Part shown: one piece after another, positions 23,037 through 33,300 of the stretch | Numbering within the stretch: the first letter of the stretch is position 1 | How the letters are laid out: every line of letters begins with the position of its first letter | Assembly (NCBI GenBank): GCA_965153455.1 | Contig: OZ234499.1 | Span: forward strand, 17,914,271 to 17,978,270 | Length of the DNA: 64,000 nucleotides | From: Sphagnum compactum | Lineage: Eukaryota > Bryophyta > Sphagnopsida > Sphagnales | Direction of reading: 5' to 3' | Translations under genes and position numbers: made by a program | Notes under the pieces: model-generated | Seen by the model: only the letters and a program-made list of their open reading frames with translations | The model's database searches: none | What the model was told of the DNA's origin: nothing

Positions 23037-24792
23037 ACAAAACAAACAAACAACTTTTCATAATAGATAGATAGTAAGGAGAGGATGAGGATTGAGCACA
23101 TTCTTGTGGGGTGTTCCAAAAATAGCAAGTACAATATTAGGATTAAAATGTGGCATCTATTCAAGTCCCTTATTTTCCGAGAGCTGCTGCCTACAGTAGA
23201 TAGTCTGCAGCCCTAGCTTGGTATGTGGATTGCACCTTTGTTGCATAATTTGGAAATCAACTTGCACACATTCACCTCTTGTATACTTCCATACTCTTTC
23301 GAGGACACGAGTCGGGAGCTGGGGAACACAATTTCAATAACCTCCAAGGCAAGCAAACGTTGAGAACATTGATGAAACAATTTTGGGAACAATTTTTTGG
23401 AAGGTGATAGGAGGACTTTTATGTAATAATACACTTGGAACAACTTCAAAATAACATGTTGTACAGAAGATTGGAAATTTTGAGGAAATTGAGGCCAAAA
23501 AAAACGATTTTGATAATGAGCTTGGGAAGAACTACTTGAACCCCTACTCCTTAAAAGTCGAGCACCATGTGAGGCAAGTTTCTAATTGTAGGCACGTTGG
23601 TCAGAGAATTGTTGTTGAAATAAACTGATGTAGTTCTGAAATCAGTCAATTGTAAGCAGATTAACAATAACAAGTGCTACTCATCTCATCCCTCAAATAT
23701 AATTGCAACCCCTATTGATATTGTTCTGCACCTGATTGTCTCCTTGTTGACTTCGAGCACCAAACCTCTCATAGCGAAGTCCATTTCAAGTCCTAAACCA
23801 CCTAAAATGGTTTTAGAACCTTCTAACTTTTGTGACACACCTTTGGAAGATCAATAGGAGCCCATGTGGAAAGGAAGCTGCCTTCATCTCACCACAACCC
23901 TGAAAATTTGAGGGCACCATCCTTCTTGAAATTTGAAATGCGAGCATGCGCCCTCATTGTCTCGACCATACCAAACATGGTAACCACAAAGGAGAGCTAG
24001 TAATATACATCCATAGGAACTTTCCTTTCATTACCCTAGGTTGAAAATGTTGACATACGTTTTAGTACCATAATTTTCATGTGGCCAATGGGAAGGCCCA
24101 ATGCACTTGGGGAGAGGGGGGCTGCTGGGAAGAGACTTTTTTGGGCGGCTGTTCCCAATGTGTTTCAATTGAGTTCCCAAAGGATTCCCCAAAATGGGAA
24201 GCACCTTTAATCTTCTATTGGGAAATGCCCAATGTTTTAGAAAAAATTGTGATGGACCAATCAAAGTGGCTCCAATAACTTTTTTCCGACTTTGCAAAGC
24301 CCTTTCTCTTTCCCTTGCAAATTTGGGGGGCTTTGACAATTAGATAAATCCAACTGTCCATAGTTCGAACACATGAATCAGGGGCCAACTAAAAACTGTG
24401 CAGTTTGTTTTGATACCATTAAACTAAGGTTAAGGGTTAAGGCTTCCAATACTGGTGTAGGCCTACATGAACCGCTTTTGCTCTAATTACAATATTTTTT
24501 AATTTTCGATTTTAGTCAGCCCATTTTGTGAGAATTTACCCAAGACAAAAGTTGTGCACTCTCCAGTGCAAGTCCACAAGAAAGTTGCACTTGAAGAGAT
24601 TCTTGGTTAGATTTGAACCCAGGTTTGAAGTTCAAATTGCCTATCAATGACACATAAAACAAATTAGACAACTTCACACATATAACACAATTTTTTCTCT
24701 TACTAAAATAATATTATATGTTTCTTCCATGCAAAGAATTCCAAGTCAAAAAACCATGTGTGAAACAGTGTTTTTTTCTGTAATTTTGTGAT
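23037..24792. other. Intergenic, no gene seen
   Basis: No supported coding sequence. Short open frames at 23213-23449 and 24031-24339 (minus) and 24081-24278 (plus) have no recognisable domain. Confidence 0.45.
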
Positions 24793-24935
24793 GTAGCTAA
24801 GGTGGCAATCATGCATAATCTGGTTTAGCCAAATTTGGTTCATTAAAATATGAAAAGAAAAATAATTAACATCCTTATATATTTTTGGCTACCTACTTGA
24901 GCCATATATAGAAATCTGCCCATTTCTTAAGATTT
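24793..24935 (+). mobile_element. Palindrome-ended dispersed element, copy 4 (5' fragment)
   Basis: Shares GTAGCTAAGGTGGCAATCAT, TGGTTTAGCCAAATTTGG and a TATTTTTGGCTAC ... TATAGAAATCTG segment with the copies at 25.6 and 46.0 kb. The 3' part with the GGCGAAATTTCGCC palindrome is absent. No coding capacity. Confidence 0.5.
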
Positions 24936-25087
24936 TTTTACTTCTTCTAAAAGATGATTTTTAATTTTTTGCACAAAAAAGAGAGCTGGTTCAGCAGAAT
25001 TGAAATCCTCAAAATATATTAAGTATTAAGTAAACCAGTTGGGTATCAATAACATACCCACCTAGTATTGAAGTTTAATATTTTAAT

Positions 25088-25125
25088 AACCTACCTGGAT
25101 GACACAGTTATCATCCAGGTAGGTT
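25088..25125. repeat. Perfect 15-bp CCTA-type foldback
   Basis: AACCTACCTGGATGA (25088-25102) and TCATCCAGGTAGGTT (25111-25125) are perfect inverted repeats around the 8-base loop CACAGTTA. It has the same loop length and CCTACC core as the foldback at 9693-9726. Confidence 0.92.
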
Positions 25126-25554
25126 GTCAATCTTACAACACTACACATGATTATGATGGAAAATTTTTTTTTTGAAAAGGGAAAATAATTCAATCATATT
25201 AAAATAAACAGTTTTTTAAAAATTATATCATATAACCGGTGTATAACCTGAAACATAACAGGTGGTTCTCAACTGAGTATTTCAGAGAACTGAGACCCTT
25301 ATGCACAACTGCTGGCAGTCATTACTCAAAAAAATAAACGACTGGGTAAACTGATAGCCGAGGGTATTACTTTGACACCGATATTGATACAGGGCGGGTC
25401 TAAAAGTTTTGACCCCTTTTTTAATATAACCTACCTGGCCGGTTGTAGCCAAAAAGAAATACCCGGCCCACACTGGTAATGCTTCCAAGATGGGTGTCTT
25501 TTGTCTCCTTGATTGACCACCGCAGTCGCAGCCGAAGACGAAAGAATCACAAGG

Positions 25555-25574
25555 TACCTACCTACCTACCTACC
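25555..25574. repeat. (CCTA)5 tetranucleotide tract
   Basis: Five tandem TACC units lie about 30 bp before dispersed-element copy 2. Copy 1 is likewise preceded, beyond the gap, by CCTA/GGTA sequence. Confidence 0.9.
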
Positions 25575-25596
25575 GGTCAGTGTTTTCTATAGGAAA

Positions 25597-25858
25597 TGTT
25601 TTGACGTCGCCTAAATGGCGACCATCCCTAAGAAGGTTTAGCCAAATATGGCAATAAATATAGATATGAAGTACGCAAATCTTTAATCGACCTTTCCATA
25701 TTTAATTTATGGCTACACAATCCAAACCAAGTATAGAAATCTGGTGAGTTTAATTAAATTTTTCTCAATTCTGGCGATTGAAAGCCTTCAAAGCTAGTCA
25801 CATTAGTGTAAAATTTTGAATTTCTGTTCTTGGCGAAATTTCGTCAGTAAAAGAAAGG
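25597..25858 (+). mobile_element. Palindrome-ended dispersed element, copy 2 (most complete)
   Basis: About 260 bp. The left end carries GTCGCCTAAATGGCGAC (25606-25622, 6-bp arms around TAAAT). Then follow GGTTTAGCCAAATATGGC, TATGGCTACACAATCC, GGCGATTGAAAGCC and, at the right end, GGCGAAATTTCGTC (25832-25845) with CAGTAAAA. Both ends can thus form small hairpins. No open frame exists. It is classed as mobile because three further copies lie at unrelated positions; the mechanism is unknown. Confidence 0.6.
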
Positions 25859-25926
25859 TTCCTGCTACACTGGTACTCGCCGTGTTTTTGTTTTTTTGAG
25901 TTTTGTGGTTTCAAAAGTTTTAAAAA

Positions 25927-26105
25927 GAGTTTTGCCCCAAAAATATTCTTCTCTTTTTTTTTCTTTTTTTTTTTCGAATCTATAGTAAAAAGCAGAAAAA
26001 TTTCCAATCTTTTCTCTTTTTTGTTTTGCGAGTTTTGCCCCCAAAGAATCTTCTTTTTTTTTCTTTTGTTTAATCTACACGAAAATTTCTAATCTTTTCT
26101 CTTTG
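25927..26105. repeat. Tandem duplication in the bHLH upstream region
   Basis: GAGTTTTGCCCC begins at 25927 and again at 26030. Each copy continues through CTTCT(T)n to AATTTC(C/T)AATCTTTTCTCTTT. The units are about 103 and 76 bp, pyrimidine-rich, and lie 0.5-0.7 kb upstream of the bHLH start codon, possibly within its promoter or leader. Confidence 0.75.
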
Positions 26106-26397
26106 GTTTTTTTGGGGTCGTCAAGTGGAGAAAATTCGCGAAAAGAAATTGGTACCAGCTGATGCGGAAGAGAAGGGATGAGAGCCAGAGGAACAACGCG
26201 GACGGTCGGAGCGGCCGTGGAGCTTGGCGGGCGCGGGGAGCCAGTGTGGGACCCGCGGTAAAGGCGCGCTGTGCCGTTGTCGCCAAGCCTTTGACCTAGA
26301 GCGAGGGAGAGAGAAGAGAGGGGAGGGAGTTCGCTTGGAATTCCTTCCTGTTTCCGTATTTCGTGCGAGCCAGAGTCAGTCGGTCATCGCCGCAAAG

Positions 26398-26430
26398 ATG
26401 CTCCATTTTCTGTTGGTCTCCTGCAACTAG
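26398..26430 (+). promoter_or_regulatory. Upstream ORF MLHFLLVSCN in the bHLH leader
   Basis: ATG at 26398 opens a 10-codon frame ending at TAG (26428-26430), 163 bp before the bHLH start. It lies in the GC-rich stretch 26150-26590 that looks like the 5' leader. If the transcript starts upstream, the uORF would reduce or condition translation of the bHLH protein. An earlier ATG near 26162 opens a longer Arg-rich frame. The transcription start is unknown. Confidence 0.4.
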
Positions 26431-26593
26431 AGCCACTGGTGCTGCAATAAGTATAGAGCCGGATCACTGCAGTTTCCTTTGAACAAAGTTACAGGACCTT
26501 GCAGGAGCCTAAACCAGCAGCCAGCTATAACAAGACCAAGAGTGCTGGACCAAAGAGTTGTGACTGTTGTACAGACCCCAGGAATCATTGATC

Positions 26594-28881
26594 ATGATGG
26601 TCGCTAGAATTGCAGAGACTGTGGCCAGCTTGATGAGTCCAGTAGTTCACAGTAGTGGTCATGATCAGAGCCAGCAGCAGCAGGCCGAGAATATCAGTTT
26701 GCAGGTGAGCTCCTGCACACAGTCGACCACCAGGCTGCTGCAGCAGCAGCCGCCGCCGTGGATGTCATGGAACTTGGGCATGACCACCAGCACCAGCAAC
26801 AACAACGTCGAGAGTCGAGAATTCTATCATGGAATGCAGCTTAGCAGTAGTAGTAGTAACAGCTCGATGGGTGTTGCTGCTGGGAGGATGCAGGCGAGTG
26901 CAGATCGGCATGTGATTCCAGACAAAAGTTTGGATTGGAAGAAGCAGCTTGGCCTGACCAGCCCTTGGGAGCACCCCGCAGCTCGCGATCAGTTAGTGCA
27001 TCCCATTGCAGGTTTTCCTCTTGACGACGACAACGGCTGTAGTTTGACGTCGTTGGTGAATGGTTACAAGACGGCGGCAAGCTTTGGTGGTGATTTGCAG
27101 CCGCGAGTGACGACTACGGGGAGCTTCACTGTTCCTGGGTGCGCTGAGTTTACTCATGGCTCGGCCCTAGGCTTGCTGAGTAATTCGTCGATTCCACCTG
27201 CATCTCGACATCATGCGCCCAAGTCTTCCTTGTTTGAGTTCGGCGGCACCCGCGGCTCATGCAGTACTCCAAGTTTTTGCGTCGCAGGATCACCGGTAAC
27301 GGTCGACCCTGCGATGCCACCCAAGCAGCTGATGGCGTCTCATGATGCAGCAGCAGGTCTGGTTTCTTTCCACGGATCAACAAACCACGATCACGCAGCC
27401 ACGAGCTGCTGCCTTGATTCCCCGCCCAGCATGGTGGATTCCGATCACTCTAACAGCAGTGCAGCAAGCCTGATCAGCTTTGACGAAAGCAGCTTGCAGG
27501 AGGACGCAGGGCATTACAACGTGGTGCAGAATCCTAGCAACAACAGCTTCACCTGGATGCAACAACAAGCTGCAGAGAACAGCTTCGTGGATTCTCGCTT
27601 CTGGATGCAACACCAACCCTCAACAACGATGTCGCCCGATCTGCATGCGTCTGTCCACAGGCCGATTGCAGCTACATCGACAGCTATTTCCGAGTCGCAT
27701 TTCTCAGAGGATACAATATCAGCTTTCCGGATGAACCCGGCGTCGACGCTGGACAATGTAACTGCTGGCATTGGCAAACTGGGGCATCTCGCGGGCTCCG
27801 TGCGAAGACCGCATGCGGTGGTCGTCGAGAGCGCCGATGAGTCGACACACAATCGCGGCCCGCGCAGCTGGTGTCCTCAACAGGAGTGGGTAGATCAGCA
27901 GACCATGCAATCCTCGACAGGACAGCAAGGTATGGACTGCAGGAGACTAGAACCAGCTCTGTGCCAAGTTGATCTCCCCGCTCATGGGCTCTAGTCCCAG
28001 GTCTGCAGTCTTTGAGAAAAACTTTCTTGTATGCAGAAACTTTCTAACCTCCTCTGTTGCAGCATGCAGTCGCATCATTGCCTCCATCTGCAGAAGAGAG
28101 TGTTCACAAAATTGTATCCCGAGGCCGCGATCATGGGTCGACCGAGATTCTCAACAACAACATGCATCAGCACCTGGCAGACGGAGCTACCATCACAAAC
28201 AGAAAACGGTCGAGTCCTGAAGCCATGGTCGATCAGACCTCAGATAGGCTTGCAGAGTTGGTGAGCCCGTGGATTCCTGCAAATCAACACAGGCAGCTCG
28301 GAGCTGGTCTCGCCTCTCTTCAGGCCGGGGTTCGAACATCGAAGTTCCAGAGCTTGGAAGCTGGACGTGGAGTTGGGTGTGACGACGACGAGCAGGCTGC
28401 AGGGAAACTAGATCCGGCAGCTGTGAGTGCGCTGCTGTACGAAGAAAGACGAGCTGCTGCGGCGACAACCGAACAGAATCTGCATCACTGCTTCCTGCAT
28501 CTTACAGACTCCAGCTTATCTGATCATCATCATCTGAGTAGCCGGCCTCCTCCTCCTAAGATGCGCCGTCGTCACGGCACGGCAACCGATCCCCAAAGCA
28601 TTGCAGCGCGGACTCGGAGGGAAAAATTCAGCGACCGTATCCGCATCCTGCAGACCCTTGTCCCGAACGGAGAGCGTCTTGACACCGTGTCGACGCTCGG
28701 TCAGACGTTAGAGTACGTCCGCTTCCTGCAACACCAAGTTTGGGAGTTCTACAACGGCGGCAACGAAGCTGCCGCTGGTGGACGTGCTCATGAGTCCGAA
28801 GCTGCTGCCGCCATGCCTGAGAAGTGGAAGGAATTCAAGGAACACACCATAACCGCCGGAGCTGATCACATTGTTGCTTAA
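26594..28881 (+). CDS. bHLH transcription factor, class VIII-like, divergent helix 2
   Basis: Predicted nuclear DNA-binding protein of 715 residues in two exons. Exon 1 is 26594-27929 (donor CAAG/GTATGG), exon 2 is 28070-28881 (acceptor CATGCAG/TC). An alternative pairing is GAGTGG/GTAGAT with TTGCAG/CAT. The start is the first ATG after an in-frame stop (MMVARIAETVASLMSP). Residues 1-600 are low-complexity, rich in Ser, Gln and His. The bHLH (about residues 619-672, 28588-28749) reads DPQSIAARTRREKFSDRIRI, then LVPNGERLD, then TVSTLGQTLEYVRFLQHQV. DPQS-AAR-RRE and LVPNG place it near the RSL/HEC (subfamily VIII) group, with the usual loss of the basic-region His but retention of Glu. Helix 2 has TLGQTL where relatives have MLDEAI or MLEEAV. 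The C-terminus is short and rich in Ala and Glu. Gene identity is firm; the exact clade and role (for example root-hair/rhizoid or gynoecium programmes) are not. Confidence 0.85.
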
Positions 28882-29300
28882 ACCGATCCCTTGCAGACTA
28901 GCTGGTCAGTCATGCGCAGGATAAGGTGGAGGAGGAGGAGGTCTGATCTGGGGTGTTTGCAAAACTAGAACCAGTGAAGAAGAAGAAGAAGAAAAAGAAG
29001 AAGTTGAGATCAGTTCTAGTTCTGAGGTCTGATCAGTACCAAACATTAGATCAACTGGTGAAGTTCTAGTGTTGCACAACATCTGCAGGCCGCCTCTTGA
29101 GTGTGCTTCTAGAAAACGAAGTACTTAAGTGTGACAACGGCCAGCTTCGATAAAAAAAAAGATGAAGATCACCAGACACTCCTTCTGGAGTGCAGCTTGC
29201 TTGCTAGACGACTACTACATGTTCGTCATTCTTTCTTCTTCGAGTGTACAAGTAATATTATTGTAGTTAATTAATCAATATAGAAACTTAGTTCCTGCAT
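28882..29300 (+). other. Probable 3' UTR of the bHLH gene
   Basis: Downstream of the stop come purine tracts (GGAGGAGGAGG at about 28929 and an AAG repeat at 28976-29003), and then an AT-rich stretch with TAATATTATT and TTAATTAATCAATATAG (29251-29284) that could hold polyadenylation signals. No ORF. The extent is a guess. Confidence 0.35.
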
Positions 29301-32300
29301 GTATGTATGTACGTGCAGCTGGCCAGCTACAATGTGCAGCAGTTGTGATCATGGCTGAAGCTGGAGCTTTCCGGACGTCTCTCTAAGTCAGTGATCAGAG
29401 ACTAGAACTGATTCCATTGTTGCTGGCCAGTACAGATCATAGCCAGCTAGAAGTGACTGAGATCGCATGAGTCCTTGGACATTAGCTAGCTAGTGCTGGG
29501 CAGGCTGAACAAACAATCTAGTACCATCATCATCATCATCATCATCATCATCATGCAGTGCGCCTGCTGATCGCTCACTGCAAGCTTTAGTAATGGTACT
29601 GATCTGCATGCATGCAGCCCTATGATCAGCTGTATGGTAATCACTACCAATATATATATATATAGAATTATTTTTTCTCATGAGCTTGATTTTACTCATT
29701 TCACTTCATGCGTGGTACTCTTTGAACAAGTCTTGGGTCTGATTGCATGTGCGTCGTTGTTGAGAATTAGAAGTGCAGAACTGGATCGCTTAGTTGGTGT
29801 GCCAAGCTGGGCCAAGCTGGGCAGTGTTCACAGTTCCACCAAGTTCCAAACTGGTCATGTTTTACTTAGGCACAGATCTGGCAGGCTCCTCTTTATGTTT
29901 GAGTCTTGACGTCCTGGTGGCCATTTGATGATCATGACTTAGATATAAAGATTTCATCTTTTTTTTGGTGTTGGATATAGTATTACACTTGGGACAAAAA
30001 TCAGCTCCAGGCAGGAGGTTTTTATGTGCAGGCCTGAACTAGTATGCAAGGAGATCTTCAAGTTTGATCTGATCTTTCAAGAAATTAGCAGGCTGATCAA
30101 ATATGGATCCAACTACTGGACCCAAGTTTCTGATCATGAATGTGCAGCCTGTTGCAGAATATTGTAGTACTTCAAATTGCTTATACTGTAGTTCCAGATT
30201 AGAGGCATGAACTAGTTTTGGGCAACAAATTTGTTATGTACCAATCCCTTCCTCATGTCAAATATTTCTGGCAGTGATTGAGTTTGTACAAGTTCAAAGC
30301 CAGCTGAAAGTGGATCTGTCCAAGGTTGATGCAGTTCTTTGGACCATCTAGCTTTTATCAAAAAACAAGTTTCCAAAAAAACTACACAACTACAGTTCAC
30401 AAAATTATACAAAGTTTTTGTTATATAAATAATTATATTTGACAGGAATCATGATCTGAAAATTTCATATTGGGCCAATTATTTGCAGCTCATAGATAGA
30501 ACATTGGACTCAGAATTTCTAGCTGTGCTTCAGCAGAAATTTTATTTTTCCAAGTGCATACTTCCCAAGACACTGAAGAAGATTTATGAACATTTATACT
30601 AAAAACAGTTTATGTGGCATTTATGAACATTGTTGTCCGTACTGCCCAAGACACTCAAGAATTTGTGATTCTTATTAACTAAACTACTTCAACTTTCTCC
30701 ACTAACTTTATGAAAGCTCAAAATCTTCCAATACTTCAATCACATTCATCAAAACCTTGGCACAAAATCTGAAACCCATCATATTAACTTTTTGTACTTC
30801 AGTTTGCTTTTAGAGGATTGCAACTCACCACCCAACATCTGTGTTCTTCTTTATTTTTATTGAGACTTTAGGGTTTGTTTGAGGACTGTTGTAGTACACG
30901 GCAATTAGCTACTTTCTACTTTGTAACTTTAGGGTTAAATTAGTGAGGAGACTTTCATTGGAGGGTAGTTTTTCTTTTTCTAATTAACCTTGAAAGCTAG
31001 ACTTTTTTGCTTTTTCTGTTTGCTGGAAATGGTGTGGTCATGTGTTGATGGCGAGTGGCTGCTGATAAAAATGTGTTTTCTACACAAGTTCTCATGTTCA
31101 AGGTCATAATATAGATTTGTATACCTGTGCCAGTGTGAGAATTGTGCATTGGAAGATGAGGGAAGTTCAGAAGGGAGGAACAATGTCTAAGTTGGCCAAA
31201 TTAGTTCATTTATGTGTTTGACTAGGGCAATTAGTAAATGGAAGAATTAGTTGTTTAGGTTAATGGATGAAAGCAGGACAAAGAAGATAGCCACTTAGAT
31301 ATCTTGCCTTCTCAAATTAGAATGATTTTCCTCATTGCATTTCGACTTATAAAAGTATGTAAAAAGTAAGTACAAAGTCATATCACATTTTGAAGGTTTG
31401 GATCTTCTTTTGACAATGGAAACACAATCCATAAACATCATCAACACAACACACTAATATTGAAAGCTTGCACCAAACCAATTATTTCTCCTTTTCAAAA
31501 GAAGTCAAATTACTTCATATCTACCAACACTGAGTTCAAAAGTTCACAATAATCAGTTAAAATTATTTACACTACAAATGCCCCATTTAGTCAGTATTTT
31601 CAACTTTTAAGATTAGTATCAAGACTGAACACTAGTTTAGAATGACTGTAGGAAAAAGAACAAAGTTTTTCTTTTCCTTGGATGACTTAGCTTTTGTTGC
31701 ATATTTATCAAATTCCTCAATCTTTTTTGTATTAGAACATCTACTTTTTGTGAATTTTAATTTTATCATGTTTTCACCTGTGGATGAAATTCATCTATGA
31801 ATGACATATGTATCACTCCATTTGAAGATTGTATTAGATATCATACATGTTTTCAATATATTTTCAAGGATTTTACAAAAGTTATCATATCTCTTGTTGA
31901 AATCAAGAGATCTCATTTGTGATACCAATGAAGCTTAAAATTTTGAGTTATTGTACTTTTGGAAAAGGATTTCTGAAATATTAATAATCACAATAATTGG
32001 GGCAATGTCTTGTCCTTTCTTTCCAACAAGGGTTAACCTTCAATCGTGCACATTTAATTTCATGTTTTGTATTAACTTTAAAATCATTTTCAATTGTAAA
32101 ATTGTTACCATTATTTTACAAAAAGTTGGTGGTTCCTCATATCTCTATTCATTATTTCCTATTATGATATAACCATCATCATCATTTTTTTATTGATATT
32201 TAAAAGTTGATAAATGTTGATAAGAAAATACATTAATGAATTTAACCCTAGTTCTTATTATTAACCCAATCCTTCAAGGTCACACTTCAAATCCCCATGG

Positions 32301-32690
32301 TGATTTTGACTTGAAATTAACATTATCTAAAGGTGTTGATGTAACCAAAATTGGCTGTAGAGAAGTTTTGACCACCGCACCATTCGCATTATCTCTCATA
32401 CACAACTTATTCACACAATTGAAAAGTTTTATTGACACTATAAGAAATCATGGTTTATTTGATTGGAAAATTAGACCAAAAACCAATCATTTTGACATTT
32501 AATCAATTTGCCACTTAATCATACTAGACAAGTCAATTTGAACATGTTCAACTTGATTGATGGTTTTCTTATTGATCATAAAATTTTCTTTTTGACTAGT
32601 CAAATCGGACAAAAAATTGAGCAATCAAAACATTTTAATTTTAAAAATAGTTCAACTTTTAAATATAAAATATAATAAATAAATAAATAA
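29301..32690. other. Intergenic, no gene seen
   Basis: No supported gene. A GATC/AGCTAG-rich stretch continues to about 30.3 kb before plain AT-rich sequence. The microsatellite at 29525-29554 is listed separately. Frames such as 29622-29909 (plus) and 32236-32502 (plus) lack family features. Confidence 0.45.
29525..29554. repeat. (CAT)10 microsatellite
   Basis: Ten uninterrupted CAT trinucleotides. An Asp-repeat read on the minus strand is an artefact of the repeat. Confidence 0.95.
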
Positions 32691-32824
32691 TATGTACCAA
32701 TCTCCCCACCCACCCATGACCTACCTACCCACCATAGCCTCCTACCTACCTATCCACAACCCACCTAGGTATTATACATTTACACACATGTACAAAATAT
32801 ATATGCAAATATACATATTCAACA

Positions 32825-32913
32825 TAATGTATGTTGGTTTAAAGGGGATTGAACCTTGGTCTCCTTACCTCCAAACCAATGTTTTGGCCATGAAACCATC
32901 CATCACTTTGTAA
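32825..32913 (-). mobile_element. Possible tRNA-derived SINE head
   Basis: On the minus strand the sequence reads GGTTTCATGGCCAAAACATT, then GAGACCAAGGTTCAATCCCC. The second part is a good pol III B box (GGTTCAATCC) and TGGCC(A)AAACATTGG is a plausible A box about 35 bases earlier. No tRNA cloverleaf is complete. CCTACC-rich sequence follows downstream on the minus strand (32700-32770). Confidence 0.4.
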
Positions 32914-33041
32914 AACAATATGATACCAAATGCATTTCACATGATTTTAATTTTTATGAAATTTTTTGTCAATGTGTATAATAACATTTGAACTTCAATT
33001 TTTTTCATAAATAGGTAAGTAAATATCTAATTAAGTAATTA

Positions 33042-33300
33042 GGTAGGTACACGTGCCTACCTACCTCTAGATTTTTAGATGTACATTCCTACTTATGCAA
33101 ATTATAAATAGTATGTAAGGAAATAATATGTAAGTAGGTAGATATATACAAGTATATAAGTAGATAAATAGGTAGGTAGGTAGGTAGGTAGGTAAATAAA
33201 TAAGTAACTTTGGTAAATAGTAGTCAGTCGATAGGACATAAATAGGACATAAGTAGGTAGATTGTAAGTAAATAGGTAGGTAGGTAGGTAGCCTAGTAGG
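33042..33300. repeat. GGTA/CCTA tetranucleotide field with a foldback
   Basis: It begins with a near-perfect foldback, GGTAGGTAC/AC/GTGCCTACC (33042-33061), followed by (GGTA) runs at 33170-33194 and 33274-33291 set in GTAAGTAGGTAGAT-like degenerate sequence. Tyr/Leu-rich frames on the minus strand are repeat artefacts. Confidence 0.8.

Noticed and set aside
26224-26430. 68-codon frame upstream of the bHLH gene
   Set aside because: It has no ATG until the short MLHFLLVSCN uORF; the rest is leader sequence.
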